64,000 nucleotides of DNA from an uncultured Eubacterium sp. (lineage in GTDB: Bacteria; Bacillota; Clostridia; Lachnospirales; Lachnospiraceae). A program made the position numbers and the translations under genes. The notes under the pieces were generated by a model. That model searched no databases. It saw only the letters and a list, made by a program, of their open reading frames with translations, and had not been told where the DNA came from. Below, in pieces: positions 45,193 through 54,797 of this stretch. The DNA is taken from contig CAKRIZ010000002.1 in NCBI GenBank assembly GCA_934351445.1, positions 1 through 64,000 on the forward strand. Reading direction: 5' to 3'. Numbering within the stretch: the first letter of the stretch is position 1; each line of letters begins with the position of its first letter.

Positions 45193-45230
45193 AAACGGTT
45201 GTCAGGATACTCTCCCGGCAACCGTTTTTT
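45193..45230 (+). terminator. Plus-strand terminator at the island edge
   Basis: AAACGGTTG (45193-45201) pairs with CAACCGTTT (45219-45227), followed by TTT. It would protect tuf from opposing transcription out of the island. Confidence 0.75.
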
Positions 45231-45281
45231 CTATTCTGTTCGTTATTCTTTTCCGCTCTTTTGTATATTTTCACATAACAG

Positions 45282-45315
45282 AAAAACCCGTAGAACCGAA
45301 GTTCTACGGGTTTTT
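45282..45315. terminator. Terminator downstream of tuf
   Basis: A perfect 15-base-pair stem, AAAAACCCGTAGAAC with GTTCTACGGGTTTTT, and loop CGAA, 51 bases after the tuf stop. It works in both directions. Confidence 0.93.
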
Positions 45316-45364
45316 ACGTTTGATACAACGTTATCTTGCGATAACAAATCTATAATCAGTTATG

Positions 45365-45392
45365 ATTACTCAATGATTGTAGCAACACGTCC
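45365..45392. repeat. Right 28-bp direct repeat (tuf 3' end)
   Basis: Identical to 39568-39595. It includes the tuf stop codon TAA (45366-45368 on the complement) and the last eight codons. See the island entry. Confidence 0.8.
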
Positions 45393-46553
45393 TGATCCTA
45401 CAGTACGTCCACCCTCACGGATAGCGAATGTAAGTCCCTGCTCCATAGCTACGGGATGGATCAGCTCGATAGTCATCTCGATGTTGTCACCAGGCATACA
45501 CATCTCTACACCATCAGGAAGATCACATACACCAGTTACGTCTGTTGTTCTGAAGTAGAACTGAGGACGATAGTTGTTGAAGAAAGGTGTATGACGGCCA
45601 CCCTCGTCCTTGGTCAGAACGTAAACCTGTGCAGTAAACTTGTGATGGCAGGTTACAGAACCGGGCTTGCAAAGACACTGTCCACGAACGATCTGGTCAC
45701 GGTTGATACCACGAAGTAATGCACCGATGTTATCACCAGCCATAGCCTCGTCTAACTGCTTACGGAACATCTCGATACCAGTTACAACAGTCTTCTGAAC
45801 TTCTTCCTTAACACCGATGATCTCTAACTCATCAGATAAGTGAAGAGTACCACGCTCTACACGGCCGGTAGCTACAGTACCACGACCGGTAATTGTGAAT
45901 ACGTCCTCGACAGGCATAAGGAAAGGCTTGTCTGTATCACGCTCAGGATCAGGGATATACTCATCAATTGTATCCATCAGCTCCATGATCTTGTCTCCCC
46001 AAGGTCCCATGGGATCTTCCAGAGCCTTCAGAGCGGAACCCTTGATGATCGGGCATCCCTCAAATCCGTACTCCTCTAACTGCTCAGTTACTTCCATCTC
46101 AACGAGCTCGATTAACTCCTCGTCGTCTACCATATCGCACTTGTTTAAGAAAACAACGATGTAAGGTACACCTACCTGACGAGAAAGAAGGATGTGCTCC
46201 TTTGTCTGAGCCATAACACCGTCAGTAGCAGCTACTACTAAGATAGCGCCGTCCATCTGAGCAGCACCGGTGATCATGTTCTTAACGTAGTCAGCATGGC
46301 CGGGGCAGTCAACGTGTGCATAATGTCTCTTCTCTGTCTGATACTCAACGTGTGCGGTAGAGATAGTGATACCACGCTCTCTCTCTTCGGGAGCCTTATC
46401 GATGTTCTCGAAATCTACCTTTGCGTTTCCTTCTACACGCTCAGCTAAAACCTTTGTGATAGCTGCAGTTAAGGTTGTTTTACCATGATCTACGTGACCG
46501 ATGGTACCAATATTACAATGCGGTTTTGTTCTTTCAAATTTAGCCTTTGCCAT
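45366..46553 (-). CDS. tuf: Elongation factor Tu
   Basis: The 395-residue GTPase that delivers aminoacyl-tRNA. G1 [11 protein letters not shown]3 DCPGHADY and G4 NKCD are intact; domains II and III follow with the usual C-terminus [29 protein letters not shown] precedes the ATG. It has its own promoter after fusA. Its final codons form one of the island-bounding repeats, but the coding sequence is complete. Confidence 0.99.
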   Translation of the reverse strand: MAKAKFERTKPHCNIGTIGHVDHGKTTLTAAITKVLAERVEGNAKVDFENIDKAPEERERGITISTAHVEYQTEKRHYAHVDCPGHADYVKNMITGAAQMDGAILVVAATDGVMAQTKEHILLSRQVGVPYIVVFLNKCDMVDDEELIELVEMEVTEQLEEYGFEGCPIIKGSALKALEDPMGPWGDKIMELMDTIDEYIPDPERDTDKPFLMPVEDVFTITGRGTVATGRVERGTLHLSDELEIIGVKEEVQKTVVTGIEMFRKQLDEAMAGDNIGALLRGINRDQIVRGQCLCKPGSVTCHHKFTAQVYVLTKDEGGRHTPFFNNYRPQFYFRTTDVTGVCDLPDGVEMCMPGDNIEMTIELIHPVAMEQGLTFAIREGGRTVGSGRVATIIE

Positions 46554-46626
46554 TTTGAAATGTCCTCCTTAATTTTCTGCCCTTTCCGGGCTAATTGTTT
46601 CGTTTTTGGTTTCACTCATAGATCTG

Positions 46627-46654
46627 ATTATATCAAAATCTATCAGTTTTTCAA
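46627..46654 (-). promoter_or_regulatory. Promoter of tuf
   Basis: TTGAAA (46649-46654), 16 bases, TATAAT (46627-46632), between fusA and tuf. It allows EF-Tu to be made in excess over the upstream genes. Confidence 0.7.
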
Positions 46655-46726
46655 GTGTTTCCCGGGAAATAACTCCCGGAAAGACTACTTAATTTATCGT
46701 TTACTGACCTCTTTTACAAGATAAGA

Positions 46727-48844
46727 TTACTTGCCCTGTGCAGAAATGATTTTATCCTGTACAGACTTCGGAACCTGCTCATACTTCTCAAAGAACATTG
46801 AGTAGTTTCCACGACCCTGTGTCTTAGAACGCAGGTCTGTAGAGTAACCAAACATCTCAGCCAACGGAACGAATGCACGGACGATCTTGCCGTTTCCGAC
46901 ATCATCCATACCCTCGATACGTCCACGACGAGAGTTCAGATCACCGATAACATCACCCATATACTCCTCAGGCATCGTTACTTCCACCTTCATGATCGGC
47001 TCTAAAATTGCGGGAGCTGCCTTCTGCATAGCCTCCTTGAAACACATAGAACCAGCGATGTGGAATGCCATCTCGGATGAATCGACCTCATGGTAAGATC
47101 CATCGTATACGGTTGCATGAACACCCAGTACCGGGAATCCAGCTAAGATACCAGCCTTAGAAGCCTCTTCGATACCTTCGCCGACTGCCGGGATATATTC
47201 CTTCGGAATTGCTCCACCGACAACCTCTGAATCGAATTTGAACAGCTCCTCGCCGTTCGCATCCATGGGCTCGAAACGTACTTTACAGTGTCCGTACTGT
47301 CCACGTCCACCGGACTGCTTTGCGTATTTGTATTCCTGATCAACAGGTTTGGTAAAGGTCTCCTTGTATGCAACCTGAGGTGCACCTACATTTGCCTCTA
47401 CCTTGAACTCGCGGAGCAGACGGTCTACGATGATATCCAGATGAAGCTCACCCATACCGGCGATGATTGTCTGACCAGTCTCCTGATCTGTGTGGGCACG
47501 GAAGGTCGGATCTTCTTCGGCAAGCTTTGCCAAAGCCTCACCCATCTTACCCTGTCCTGCCTTCGTCTTAGGCTCAATAGCCAACTCGATAACGGGTTCA
47601 GGGAATTCCATGGACTCTAAAATAACCGGATGTTGCTCATCACAGATCGTGTCACCGGTAGTAGTAACCTTGAATCCAACAGCAGCAGCAATATCGCCGG
47701 AATAAACGACATCTAACTCTGCTCGCTTGTTTGCATGCATCTGAAGGATACGACCGATACGCTCTTTCTTATCCTTGGTAGCATTTAACACATAAGAACC
47801 TGACTTACAGGTTCCTGAGTATACGCGGAAGAATGACAGCTTTCCTACGAACGGGTCAGTCATGATCTTGAATGCCAGAGCTGAGAACGGCTCTTCATCA
47901 GATGAATGTCTCTCCACTTCGTTTCCGTCAAGATCAACACCCTTGATAGCAGGGATATCAATCGGAGACGGCATATACTCAATGATAGCATCCAGAAGCT
48001 TCTGCACACCCTTGTTTCTGTAAGCAGTACCACAGCATACCGGTACAGCTTCACAGTTACATGTTGCCTTACGAAGAACTGCCTTCATCTCATCAACGGT
48101 CGGCTCTTCTCCCTCGAGATACTGCATCATCAGATCATCATCTAACTCGCAGACCTTCTCGATCAGCTCTGTATGGTACTCAGCAGCCTGATCTGCCATA
48201 TCTCCAAGATCATCCGTAACAGTGATATCATCACCCTTATCATCGTTGTAGATATATGCTTTCATCTCGAACAGATCAATGATTCCTTTGAATTCATCCT
48301 CTTTTCCGATCGGCAGCTGTAATACAATTGCATTTTTTCCTAATCTGGTACGGATCTGGTCTACAGCTCCGTAGAAGTTTGCACCTAAGATATCCATCTT
48401 ATTGATGAATGCCATACGGGGTACATTGTAGGTGTCAGCCTGACGCCATACATTCTCTGACTGAGGCTCTACTCCACCCTTTGCACAGAACACACCGACA
48501 GCCCCGTCAAGTACACGGAGTGAACGCTCTACCTCTACCGTAAAGTCTACGTGTCCAGGAGTGTCAATGATATTGATACGATGCTCTAAAGCACCCTTTT
48601 TCGGCTTTGTCTGCTCCTGAAGTGTCCAGTGGCAGGTAGTAGCGGCTGAAGTAATAGTAATACCTCTCTCCTGCTCCTGCTCCATCCAGTCCATGGTAGC
48701 AGTACCTTCATGAGTATCACCGATCTTATAATTTACACCAGTGTAATACAGAATACGCTCTGTGGTGGTAGTCTTACCAGCATCGATATGAGCCATAATT
48801 CCGATATTTCTGGTTCTCTCCAACGGATATTCTCTTCCAGCCAA
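46727..48844 (-). CDS. fusA: Elongation factor G
   Basis: The 705-residue translocation GTPase. G1 [20 protein letters not shown]3 DTPGHVDFT and G4 NKMD are present, with domains II to V of normal length, including [13 protein letters not shown] and [13 protein letters not shown] near the end. It follows rpsG by 12 bases in the str operon. It is the target of fusidic acid in general. Confidence 0.99.
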   Translation of the reverse strand: MAGREYPLERTRNIGIMAHIDAGKTTTTERILYYTGVNYKIGDTHEGTATMDWMEQEQERGITITSAATTCHWTLQEQTKPKKGALEHRINIIDTPGHVDFTVEVERSLRVLDGAVGVFCAKGGVEPQSENVWRQADTYNVPRMAFINKMDILGANFYGAVDQIRTRLGKNAIVLQLPIGKEDEFKGIIDLFEMKAYIYNDDKGDDITVTDDLGDMADQAAEYHTELIEKVCELDDDLMMQYLEGEEPTVDEMKAVLRKATCNCEAVPVCCGTAYRNKGVQKLLDAIIEYMPSPIDIPAIKGVDLDGNEVERHSSDEEPFSALAFKIMTDPFVGKLSFFRVYSGTCKSGSYVLNATKDKKERIGRILQMHANKRAELDVVYSGDIAAAVGFKVTTTGDTICDEQHPVILESMEFPEPVIELAIEPKTKAGQGKMGEALAKLAEEDPTFRAHTDQETGQTIIAGMGELHLDIIVDRLLREFKVEANVGAPQVAYKETFTKPVDQEYKYAKQSGGRGQYGHCKVRFEPMDANGEELFKFDSEVVGGAIPKEYIPAVGEGIEEASKAGILAGFPVLGVHATVYDGSYHEVDSSEMAFHIAGSMCFKEAMQKAAPAILEPIMKVEVTMPEEYMGDVIGDLNSRRGRIEGMDDVGNGKIVRAFVPLAEMFGYSTDLRSKTQGRGNYSMFFEKYEQVPKSVQDKIISAQGK

Positions 48845-48856
48845 GATTTTTTCCTC

Positions 48857-49360
<504 letters not shown>

Positions 49361-49481
49361 TCATCGGTACTCACATGTGTCCTCTAATGTGTCCGTGCGG
49401 AAATCTATTGTAATCGGGAAATAGAATCTTCCAACACTTACCTTAGTTCTGTTTGTGGTACAACTCTAACTCATGCAAAAA

Positions 49482-49910
49482 TTATTTTGCAGCCTTCGGT
49501 CTCTTAGCACCGTACTTAGAACGGGCCTGCTTTCTGTTCGCTACACCAGCGGTATCTAAAGTACCACGGATGATATGGTAACGTGTACCAGGTAAATCCT
49601 TCACACGACCACCACGGATCAGAACGACACTATGCTCCTGCAGATTGTGACCTTCTCCGGGAATGTAGCTTGTTACTTCGATTCCGTTTGAAAGACGTAC
49701 TCTGGCGATCTTACGAAGAGCTGAGTTAGGCTTCTTAGGAGTTGCAGTCTTTACTGCGGTACAGACACCTCTCTTCTGCGGAGAAGAAGCATCGATAGAC
49801 TTTTTCTTCAGAGAGTTAAATCCCTTCTGTAAAGCCGGTGCAGTAGACTTCTTCACACTTGTCTGTCTTCCTTTTCTTACTAACTGGTTAAATGTCGGCA
49901 TTCTATTCAC
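49482..49910 (-). CDS. rpsL: Ribosomal protein S12
   Basis: The 142-residue S12 of the decoding centre. [40 protein letters not shown] (with the K43-equivalent lysine of streptomycin resistance unchanged) and [20 protein letters not shown] identify it. It is the first gene of the str operon, with AGGAGGTGAATAG before the ATG. Confidence 0.99.
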   Translation of the reverse strand: MNRMPTFNQLVRKGRQTSVKKSTAPALQKGFNSLKKKSIDASSPQKRGVCTAVKTATPKKPNSALRKIARVRLSNGIEVTSYIPGEGHNLQEHSVVLIRGGRVKDLPGTRYHIIRGTLDTAGVANRKQARSKYGAKRPKAAK

Positions 49911-50000
49911 CTCCTGTTTTTATAGTGGTTCGCCGGACACCGTATCCGGCATATTTTTGCGCAGAAAAATCCTATTAAAAAATTTCCTACACGCTAAGAT

Positions 50001-50029
50001 ATTATAGACACGAAAAACGCGGCTGTCAA
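50001..50029 (-). promoter_or_regulatory. Promoter of the str operon
   Basis: TTGACA (50024-50029), 17 bases, TATAAT (50001-50006). The leader to rpsL has a GCCGGA/TCCGGC hairpin near 49932-49950. The -35 lies in the arm of the preceding terminator. Confidence 0.85.
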
Positions 50030-50061
50030 GAGATTTTCTTAAAAAACCCCTGACTGCCGCG
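50013..50061 (-). terminator. Terminator of the acylation operon
   Basis: CGCGGC (50018-50023) pairs with GCCGCG (50056-50061), with GTCA/TGAC continuing inside a long loop, and TTTTT follows on the minus strand. The T-tract sits in the spacer of the str promoter. Confidence 0.65.
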
Positions 50062-50117
50062 CTTTTCATACAATCTGACATCATTCGCGCCAGATTTGCG
50101 TTGATCTTTTGTACTGA

Positions 50118-50339
50118 TTACATCAAATCCTGTACCAGCTCATACAGAGCCTCTGCAGAATTGAAGTTATCCGGAATGATCTCATCACTCGGGATCTGTA
50201 CACCGTACTTGTCTGAAATCTCAGAAATGATAGAGATGATATCGAGGGACTCGATCAGACCATCGTCTACAAGTGCCTCCTCGTTCTCAAAATCTACATT
50301 GGGCTTAATTCCTTTTAACATGCTGATAAATTCTTCCAT
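50118..50339 (-). CDS. Acyl carrier protein, DltC-like
   Basis: A 73-residue acidic four-helix carrier protein. The phosphopantetheine serine is in DDGLIESLDIISI (about residue 31), and the family length and charge fit. It overlaps the adenylating enzyme stop by one base. In Dlt-type systems this protein carries D-alanine, or another acyl group, to the membrane acyltransferase. It is distinct in context from the fatty-acid ACP, which lies with fab genes. Confidence 0.88.
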   Translation of the reverse strand: MEEFISMLKGIKPNVDFENEEALVDDGLIESLDIISIISEISDKYGVQIPSDEIIPDNFNSAEALYELVQDLM

Positions 50340-51829
50340 TACTGATTACCTCCTTCAATTTGTTCGTTGATAATTTTCTTAATATCTTTTCTCAAAAGCG
50401 ATCCCTTGAATGTCTTGGGAATGCTGTCGGTAAAGTAATACTCTCTGGGCATCTTATAGCTCTCTAAGCGTTCTGCCAGAAATGCCTCAAATGCTGCCTG
50501 ATCATATCCTTCCTTCTTTACAACAAGCATAACCGGCAACTCACCGGTGATCGCATCGGGACGTGAACTGTATGCGCAATCGGCGATGCCATCATAGTCT
50601 CTCGCGCAATCCTCTACCTCTGCGGGAGCGATCTTGCTGCCGCCATAGTTGACGATATCATCACTTCTGCCGACGAGGATACATCTGCCTTCTTCATCGA
50701 GATATGCCATATCCTTAGTCATGACGCATCCGTCTGTCATCGTCTCTGCCGTCAGCTGCGGCTCCTTATAATATTCTTTCATGACGATCGGTCCGCCCCA
50801 CGCAAGCAGTGCAGGGTGCTCCTCATCGACATGTTCTACTTTATTTCCGTTTTCATCGACAAACTGTACGATAGAATTCACGGTCGGTCTGCCGATACAG
50901 CCGGTCTTATTATCCGGGCTGTTAAAGTCCAGAATACAAGAACATCCAGCCTCAGAAGATCCGTAGAAGTTATACAGTCTCAGATTCGGCATGAGCTTGA
51001 TCAGGTGCTGCTTGTCAGCTTCCATCAACGGTGCTGATCCGATCTGGATATAATGCATCTGATCCTTATATTCCCCGATACGGTCTCCGGATAACTGGAA
51101 GATCATACCGAGAGAAGCCGGAGATAATGCCATCGAAGTCACATGATACTTTTCCATGAGCTTCCACAATGTTCCCATGAACACCATGCCATCCATCAGA
51201 CACACAGTACCACCATTTACAATGTCAGACTGGTATCTGCGCATACCGAACGCATGATTGAGCGGCATCGGAATGATCTCTACGTTATCGGGTGCCATCT
51301 GTGTACCATACATAACATTCTCTGCGATCGCCACATCATTCAGATGTGTCAATACAACACCCTTTGATTTACCGGTCGTTCCCGTCGTAAACAGCATCAT
51401 CGAAATATCCGATGCAGCCGGAAGCGGCAGTTCTGCCTCGGCAGCCTCTGCGACAGCCTTCATCAGTTCTTTGTTCTTAAATGCACGGATACCAGTAATC
51501 TCCTCATCAGCGATCACTACGGATGCGTCCACAGCACCGGCGATCTCCATGATACGATCCGCACCTAATGTCTTTTCTACCGGAACCGGAACAGCTCCGA
51601 CATACTGTAATGCACTGAATAACACGAGATAATCAATCGTCTGCGTGCATCTGACTACAACATGCATGCCTTTTTCGATCTGATGAGAAGCCAGCACCGA
51701 CGCTGTCTTTCGAATCTTCTCCCAATATTCACGGTAAGTCAGATTTTTCCTCAGCTCGCACACCGCATACTTATCGGGCTGTGTCTGAGCATAATCTCTG
51801 ATATAATGAAGTATACTATCTTTCCTCAC
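50339..51829 (-). CDS. Adenylate-forming (AMP-binding) enzyme, DltA/acyl-CoA ligase-like
   Basis: A 496-residue ANL-superfamily enzyme expected to activate a carboxylic acid and load it on the carrier protein. Motif A3 is TTGTTGKSKG at 148-157; YGSSEAG (A5), then GRSDDIVNYGGSKIAPAEVE (A7-A8) follow. At motif A10 the usual G-K-x-x-R reads G476-S-L-L-R480 (PKTFKGSLLRKD), so the catalytic lysine of adenylation seems replaced by serine. K475, one residue before the glycine, might substitute. D-alanine is the guess from neighbours, but the acid is not determined. Overlaps: carrier protein start by one base, SGNH gene by 14. Confidence 0.85.
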   Translation of the reverse strand: MRKDSILHYIRDYAQTQPDKYAVCELRKNLTYREYWEKIRKTASVLASHQIEKGMHVVVRCTQTIDYLVLFSALQYVGAVPVPVEKTLGADRIMEIAGAVDASVVIADEEITGIRAFKNKELMKAVAEAAEAELPLPAASDISMMLFTTGTTGKSKGVVLTHLNDVAIAENVMYGTQMAPDNVEIIPMPLNHAFGMRRYQSDIVNGGTVCLMDGMVFMGTLWKLMEKYHVTSMALSPASLGMIFQLSGDRIGEYKDQMHYIQIGSAPLMEADKQHLIKLMPNLRLYNFYGSSEAGCSCILDFNSPDNKTGCIGRPTVNSIVQFVDENGNKVEHVDEEHPALLAWGGPIVMKEYYKEPQLTAETMTDGCVMTKDMAYLDEEGRCILVGRSDDIVNYGGSKIAPAEVEDCARDYDGIADCAYSSRPDAITGELPVMLVVKKEGYDQAAFEAFLAERLESYKMPREYYFTDSIPKTFKGSLLRKDIKKIINEQIEGGNQ

Positions 51830-52907
51830 TGTTTTCTCCTTTCGCCTTTTCCTGTTCCCATGCTTTCATCAGTTCCTCTGCCTGCTTATCCCATTTCTTA
51901 CACATGCTCTCCCAATGCGCAGCCTGCGATTCATCCAGACGGGATTGCATATCATAATTTTCTTTCAGATAATTCGCCAGATATGCTGTCACTTTCTGTG
52001 CCCCGGCGATATTGGTATGAATATCATCATAATAATCCGTTGAAAAATCAAGTCCGATCTGATCGACATACTGATTCAGATCCAGATAATCATAACCCTG
52101 CTGTTCGATATAATCATTCATCTGTAAATGCAGCGCGCCACGCACCTTTCCGGGTGAGTACGGTGTAGCCACAAACAGCACTTTCTTGCCAAGTTTCTCT
52201 GCCTTCGCTGCAACCATATCCAGCTCCCGCTTATCCTCGTCCGTGAACTCGTACTGGGTATCCGCCACAAATCCCTTCTGTTCATTTACCTGAATCGTTG
52301 AAGCCTGCCGCACATACATATCATCTTCATCCACGCCGTTCAAGCGTGCTACGATCTGATCAGCAGTAAATGTGTGCGAATTATCATGATATTTCAACAG
52401 TGGAATCCACCACTCCAGCTTCGTATTATCTTCGTCCTCGACCAGCATCTGATCAATCATCTGTACACGGTCTGCCGACTGCTTCATACTCGTTGCCACA
52501 TACGCAAAGCTGCCTGTCGCATCTTTCTGTACATACTTATTGTTGATCTTGCGCGCGCGCTCCGCAACAGGCTGGCGCACTTCTACGACAAACAGATCAA
52601 CATCCTGCGTCCTCAGTATCTCGTCCATCAGATATGGAACCGTCTTGATATCCTGCGCTGCCGAAGCGACAAGCGCTGAAGTAAATCCAGACTTTTCATA
52701 CGCCTCCTGTGGAATCCAAAAACGGTATATCGCACTGGAACCAATACACGCCACATTCACCGTATCATCATCTTCTTTATACAGATAGCCAAAGCTCTCT
52801 GTATTCATATCATCCGGTCGGAAAAAATATCCGAGATTGTTCACTGCCACGACCAGAATGCACATAAATACGACAGCCGCTACTATTCTTTTAATTACTA
52901 CTTTCAT
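51816..52907 (-). CDS. Membrane-anchored SGNH-like protein, DltD analogue
   Basis: A 363-residue protein with an N-terminal membrane anchor (about 4-24) and an extracellular domain. CIGSSAIYRFWIP near 54-66 gives the nucleophile region (S57 or S58) and YYDDIHTNIAG near 291-301 the Asp-x-His pair of SGNH hydrolases. In DltD and AlgX-type proteins such a domain moves or edits acyl groups on surface polymers. The tail is highly charged. ATG at 52907 (AAGGCGG upstream) is preferred over 52931. No clear match to DltD proper, so the name is by analogy. Confidence 0.75.
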   Translation of the reverse strand: MKVVIKRIVAAVVFMCILVVAVNNLGYFFRPDDMNTESFGYLYKEDDDTVNVACIGSSAIYRFWIPQEAYEKSGFTSALVASAAQDIKTVPYLMDEILRTQDVDLFVVEVRQPVAERARKINNKYVQKDATGSFAYVATSMKQSADRVQMIDQMLVEDEDNTKLEWWIPLLKYHDNSHTFTADQIVARLNGVDEDDMYVRQASTIQVNEQKGFVADTQYEFTDEDKRELDMVAAKAEKLGKKVLFVATPYSPGKVRGALHLQMNDYIEQQGYDYLDLNQYVDQIGLDFSTDYYDDIHTNIAGAQKVTAYLANYLKENYDMQSRLDESQAAHWESMCKKWDKQAEELMKAWEQEKAKGENSEER

Positions 52908-52958
52908 CCCTTCTGTCCGCCTTTCTGACATCAGTTATCATTCTTCCAGTCACAATCA

Positions 52959-54545
52959 CTAGAACTGCTCATAAATAAATGCCGCACCGACACCGGAGCC
53001 GTAGACACCGTATACCATGATAAACAGGATACCGCCGAGCAGTACAGCCCAGCGCAGCCACAGGTTCTGGCGTGCAAGCCACTGTCTGATCGTCTCAGTA
53101 TTGCCAGCCTGCTGCCTCATCTCCTGTGCAATCGACACAAGCAGCAGAACGACACAGCTCACGATCACGATCAGCCATTCGTTATGCGTCAGCCCGATCG
53201 TTTCTACGTTATAGAATACACCTGCATCCGCAACACTGGAACAGAGCATTCTGGCTGATGCACGCACACCATGTCCCATGAATATGATTCTACCGATCAC
53301 ACATAAGAAGAATGTACGCAGCATACGGAAGATGTTCCAGCTGATGCAGTCACGTTTGATATTTAATTTTACTGTCAGATGCTCAATCGGCTGTTCAAAC
53401 ATTGTTGACAGACAGATCAGGACACCGTGGAACAATCCCCAGAAAATGTAGTTCCAGTTTGCGCCATGCCAGAATCCGGTCAGAAACCAGACGCATAAAA
53501 TCGGCAGGCAGGATGCCACGTTTCGTCCCCAGTCATTTCCGAGATATTTTCTGCTAAATGTGTTCAGCTTCAGGAACAGCTTGGAAGTCGATACCGGATA
53601 GAATACATATTCCCTGAAAAACGCTCCGAGCGAAATATGCCAGCGTCTCCAGAACTCCGGAAGTGTCTGAGAAAAATACGGCCGCTCAAAGTTCTCGCCC
53701 AAGCGGATGTCAAAGCACTCGGATGCACCACGGACAATATCCATACATCCGGAGAAATCACAGTAGATCTGAATCGAATACATGACTCCTGCGAAAATAA
53801 AGATCGTACCCTGATAATCACCGCTATGATTGAAGATCGCCGTCACAAATGATGACAGACGGTCTGCAATGACCAGTTTTTTGAAATATCCCCAGATGAT
53901 CAGCCACAGTCCCTGTGTCACCGTATCATAGGAAAAACGGTGCTCCGAGAACATCTGCGGGGCGACCTCATCATATTTTGCGATCGGGCCCTGTGTCACA
54001 TGCGGGAAATACAATACATAAGTCAGATACTTTAAGAAATTTTTCTGTGCCTTTGCCTTTCCATTATATACATCCATCAGATATGAGATCATCATGAATG
54101 AATAGAACGAAATACCGAGCGGGGCGATCAGATTCCAGCCCGGAATCTCAGCCATGCTCGCCATTCCAAGCAGACGGTTGATATTCTTGATGCAGAATCC
54201 GCTTGCCTTGAATACAAACAGCACACCAATCACAAGCACGAGCGCGAGTACAAGAATCTTTTTACGCTTCGCTTTCATGTCATTTTTTACGGCGCGGGCG
54301 GCTTTCCGGTCCATTCCCTGGATCATCTGCGCCTGCTTATCGAGATTTTTCTGCATGAGCATCGCCAGAACATATACGACGACTGCCGTCAGCAGCACGA
54401 CAGCGAGGAACTGTACACCCGCAATCGCATAAAAGTAAATACTTGCCCCAAGCAGAACCACCCATTGCAGCTTTTTCGGAACTACATAGTACAATAGAAT
54501 GGCTATCGCCATAAAAGCAAAAAAAGTGTAAGAAACAACCGACAT
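52959..54545 (-). CDS. MBOAT-family O-acyltransferase, DltB/AlgI-like
   Basis: A 528-residue membrane protein with about eleven spans. FWRRWHISLGAFFREYVFYP and TGFWHGANWNYIFWGLFHG are the signature segments; the histidine in FWHGANW is the family catalytic residue. MBOAT enzymes pass acyl groups through the membrane to a surface polymer. It is the first gene of the MBOAT-SGNH-ligase-carrier operon, with AAGGAGACTG before the ATG. Substrate could be D-alanine, acetyl or a longer acyl. Confidence 0.92.
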   Translation of the reverse strand: MSVVSYTFFAFMAIAILLYYVVPKKLQWVVLLGASIYFYAIAGVQFLAVVLLTAVVVYVLAMLMQKNLDKQAQMIQGMDRKAARAVKNDMKAKRKKILVLALVLVIGVLFVFKASGFCIKNINRLLGMASMAEIPGWNLIAPLGISFYSFMMISYLMDVYNGKAKAQKNFLKYLTYVLYFPHVTQGPIAKYDEVAPQMFSEHRFSYDTVTQGLWLIIWGYFKKLVIADRLSSFVTAIFNHSGDYQGTIFIFAGVMYSIQIYCDFSGCMDIVRGASECFDIRLGENFERPYFSQTLPEFWRRWHISLGAFFREYVFYPVSTSKLFLKLNTFSRKYLGNDWGRNVASCLPILCVWFLTGFWHGANWNYIFWGLFHGVLICLSTMFEQPIEHLTVKLNIKRDCISWNIFRMLRTFFLCVIGRIIFMGHGVRASARMLCSSVADAGVFYNVETIGLTHNEWLIVIVSCVVLLLVSIAQEMRQQAGNTETIRQWLARQNLWLRWAVLLGGILFIMVYGVYGSGVGAAFIYEQF

Positions 54546-54585
54546 TTATCTACAGTCTCCTTCCATTTTCAGTCATTCGTACTTT

Positions 54586-54704
54586 TAGCCGGTTCACACT
54601 CCGGTGCCCGGCTATTTCCGATGATTGCCCGCCGGGCCAGATGACCCGGCGTCAAAGCGCACATCCACTTATCGCATATTACCATTTCATACATCTACTG
54701 TCAA
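54586..54704 (-). promoter_or_regulatory. Promoter and hairpin leader of the acylation operon
   Basis: TTGACA (54699-54704), 17 bases, TAATAT (54676-54681) on the minus strand. The leader of about 125 bases carries CGCCGGG/CCCGGCG (54630-54651) and TAGCCGG/CCGGCTA (54586-54614), two GC-rich hairpins without a T-tract. The remaining bases to 54797 show no gene. Confidence 0.65.
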
Positions 54705-54797
54705 ATAGATTTTTTTGCCACAGCCCATGCGCTGCGTAACCAGCAACACTTTTTTTGCATGCGGCCTTTGTCGGCTGTCAGGTCTGTTCGCACCATA

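Larger units (their letters stand above)
39568..45392. mobile_element. Putative integrated defence island at the tuf 3' end
   Basis: About 5.8 kb, visibly AT-richer than the flanks, bounded by perfect 28-base direct repeats, one of which is the functional tuf 3' end. It holds a DUF262/DUF1524 gene, a gene remnant and a type II R-M system on both strands. The arrangement, intact gene end on one side and displaced end plus terminator on the other, is that of site-specific integration. No integrase is present inside, so it is either non-autonomous, decayed or moved by another element. Retention of a second tuf copy is the main alternative. Confidence 0.6.
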
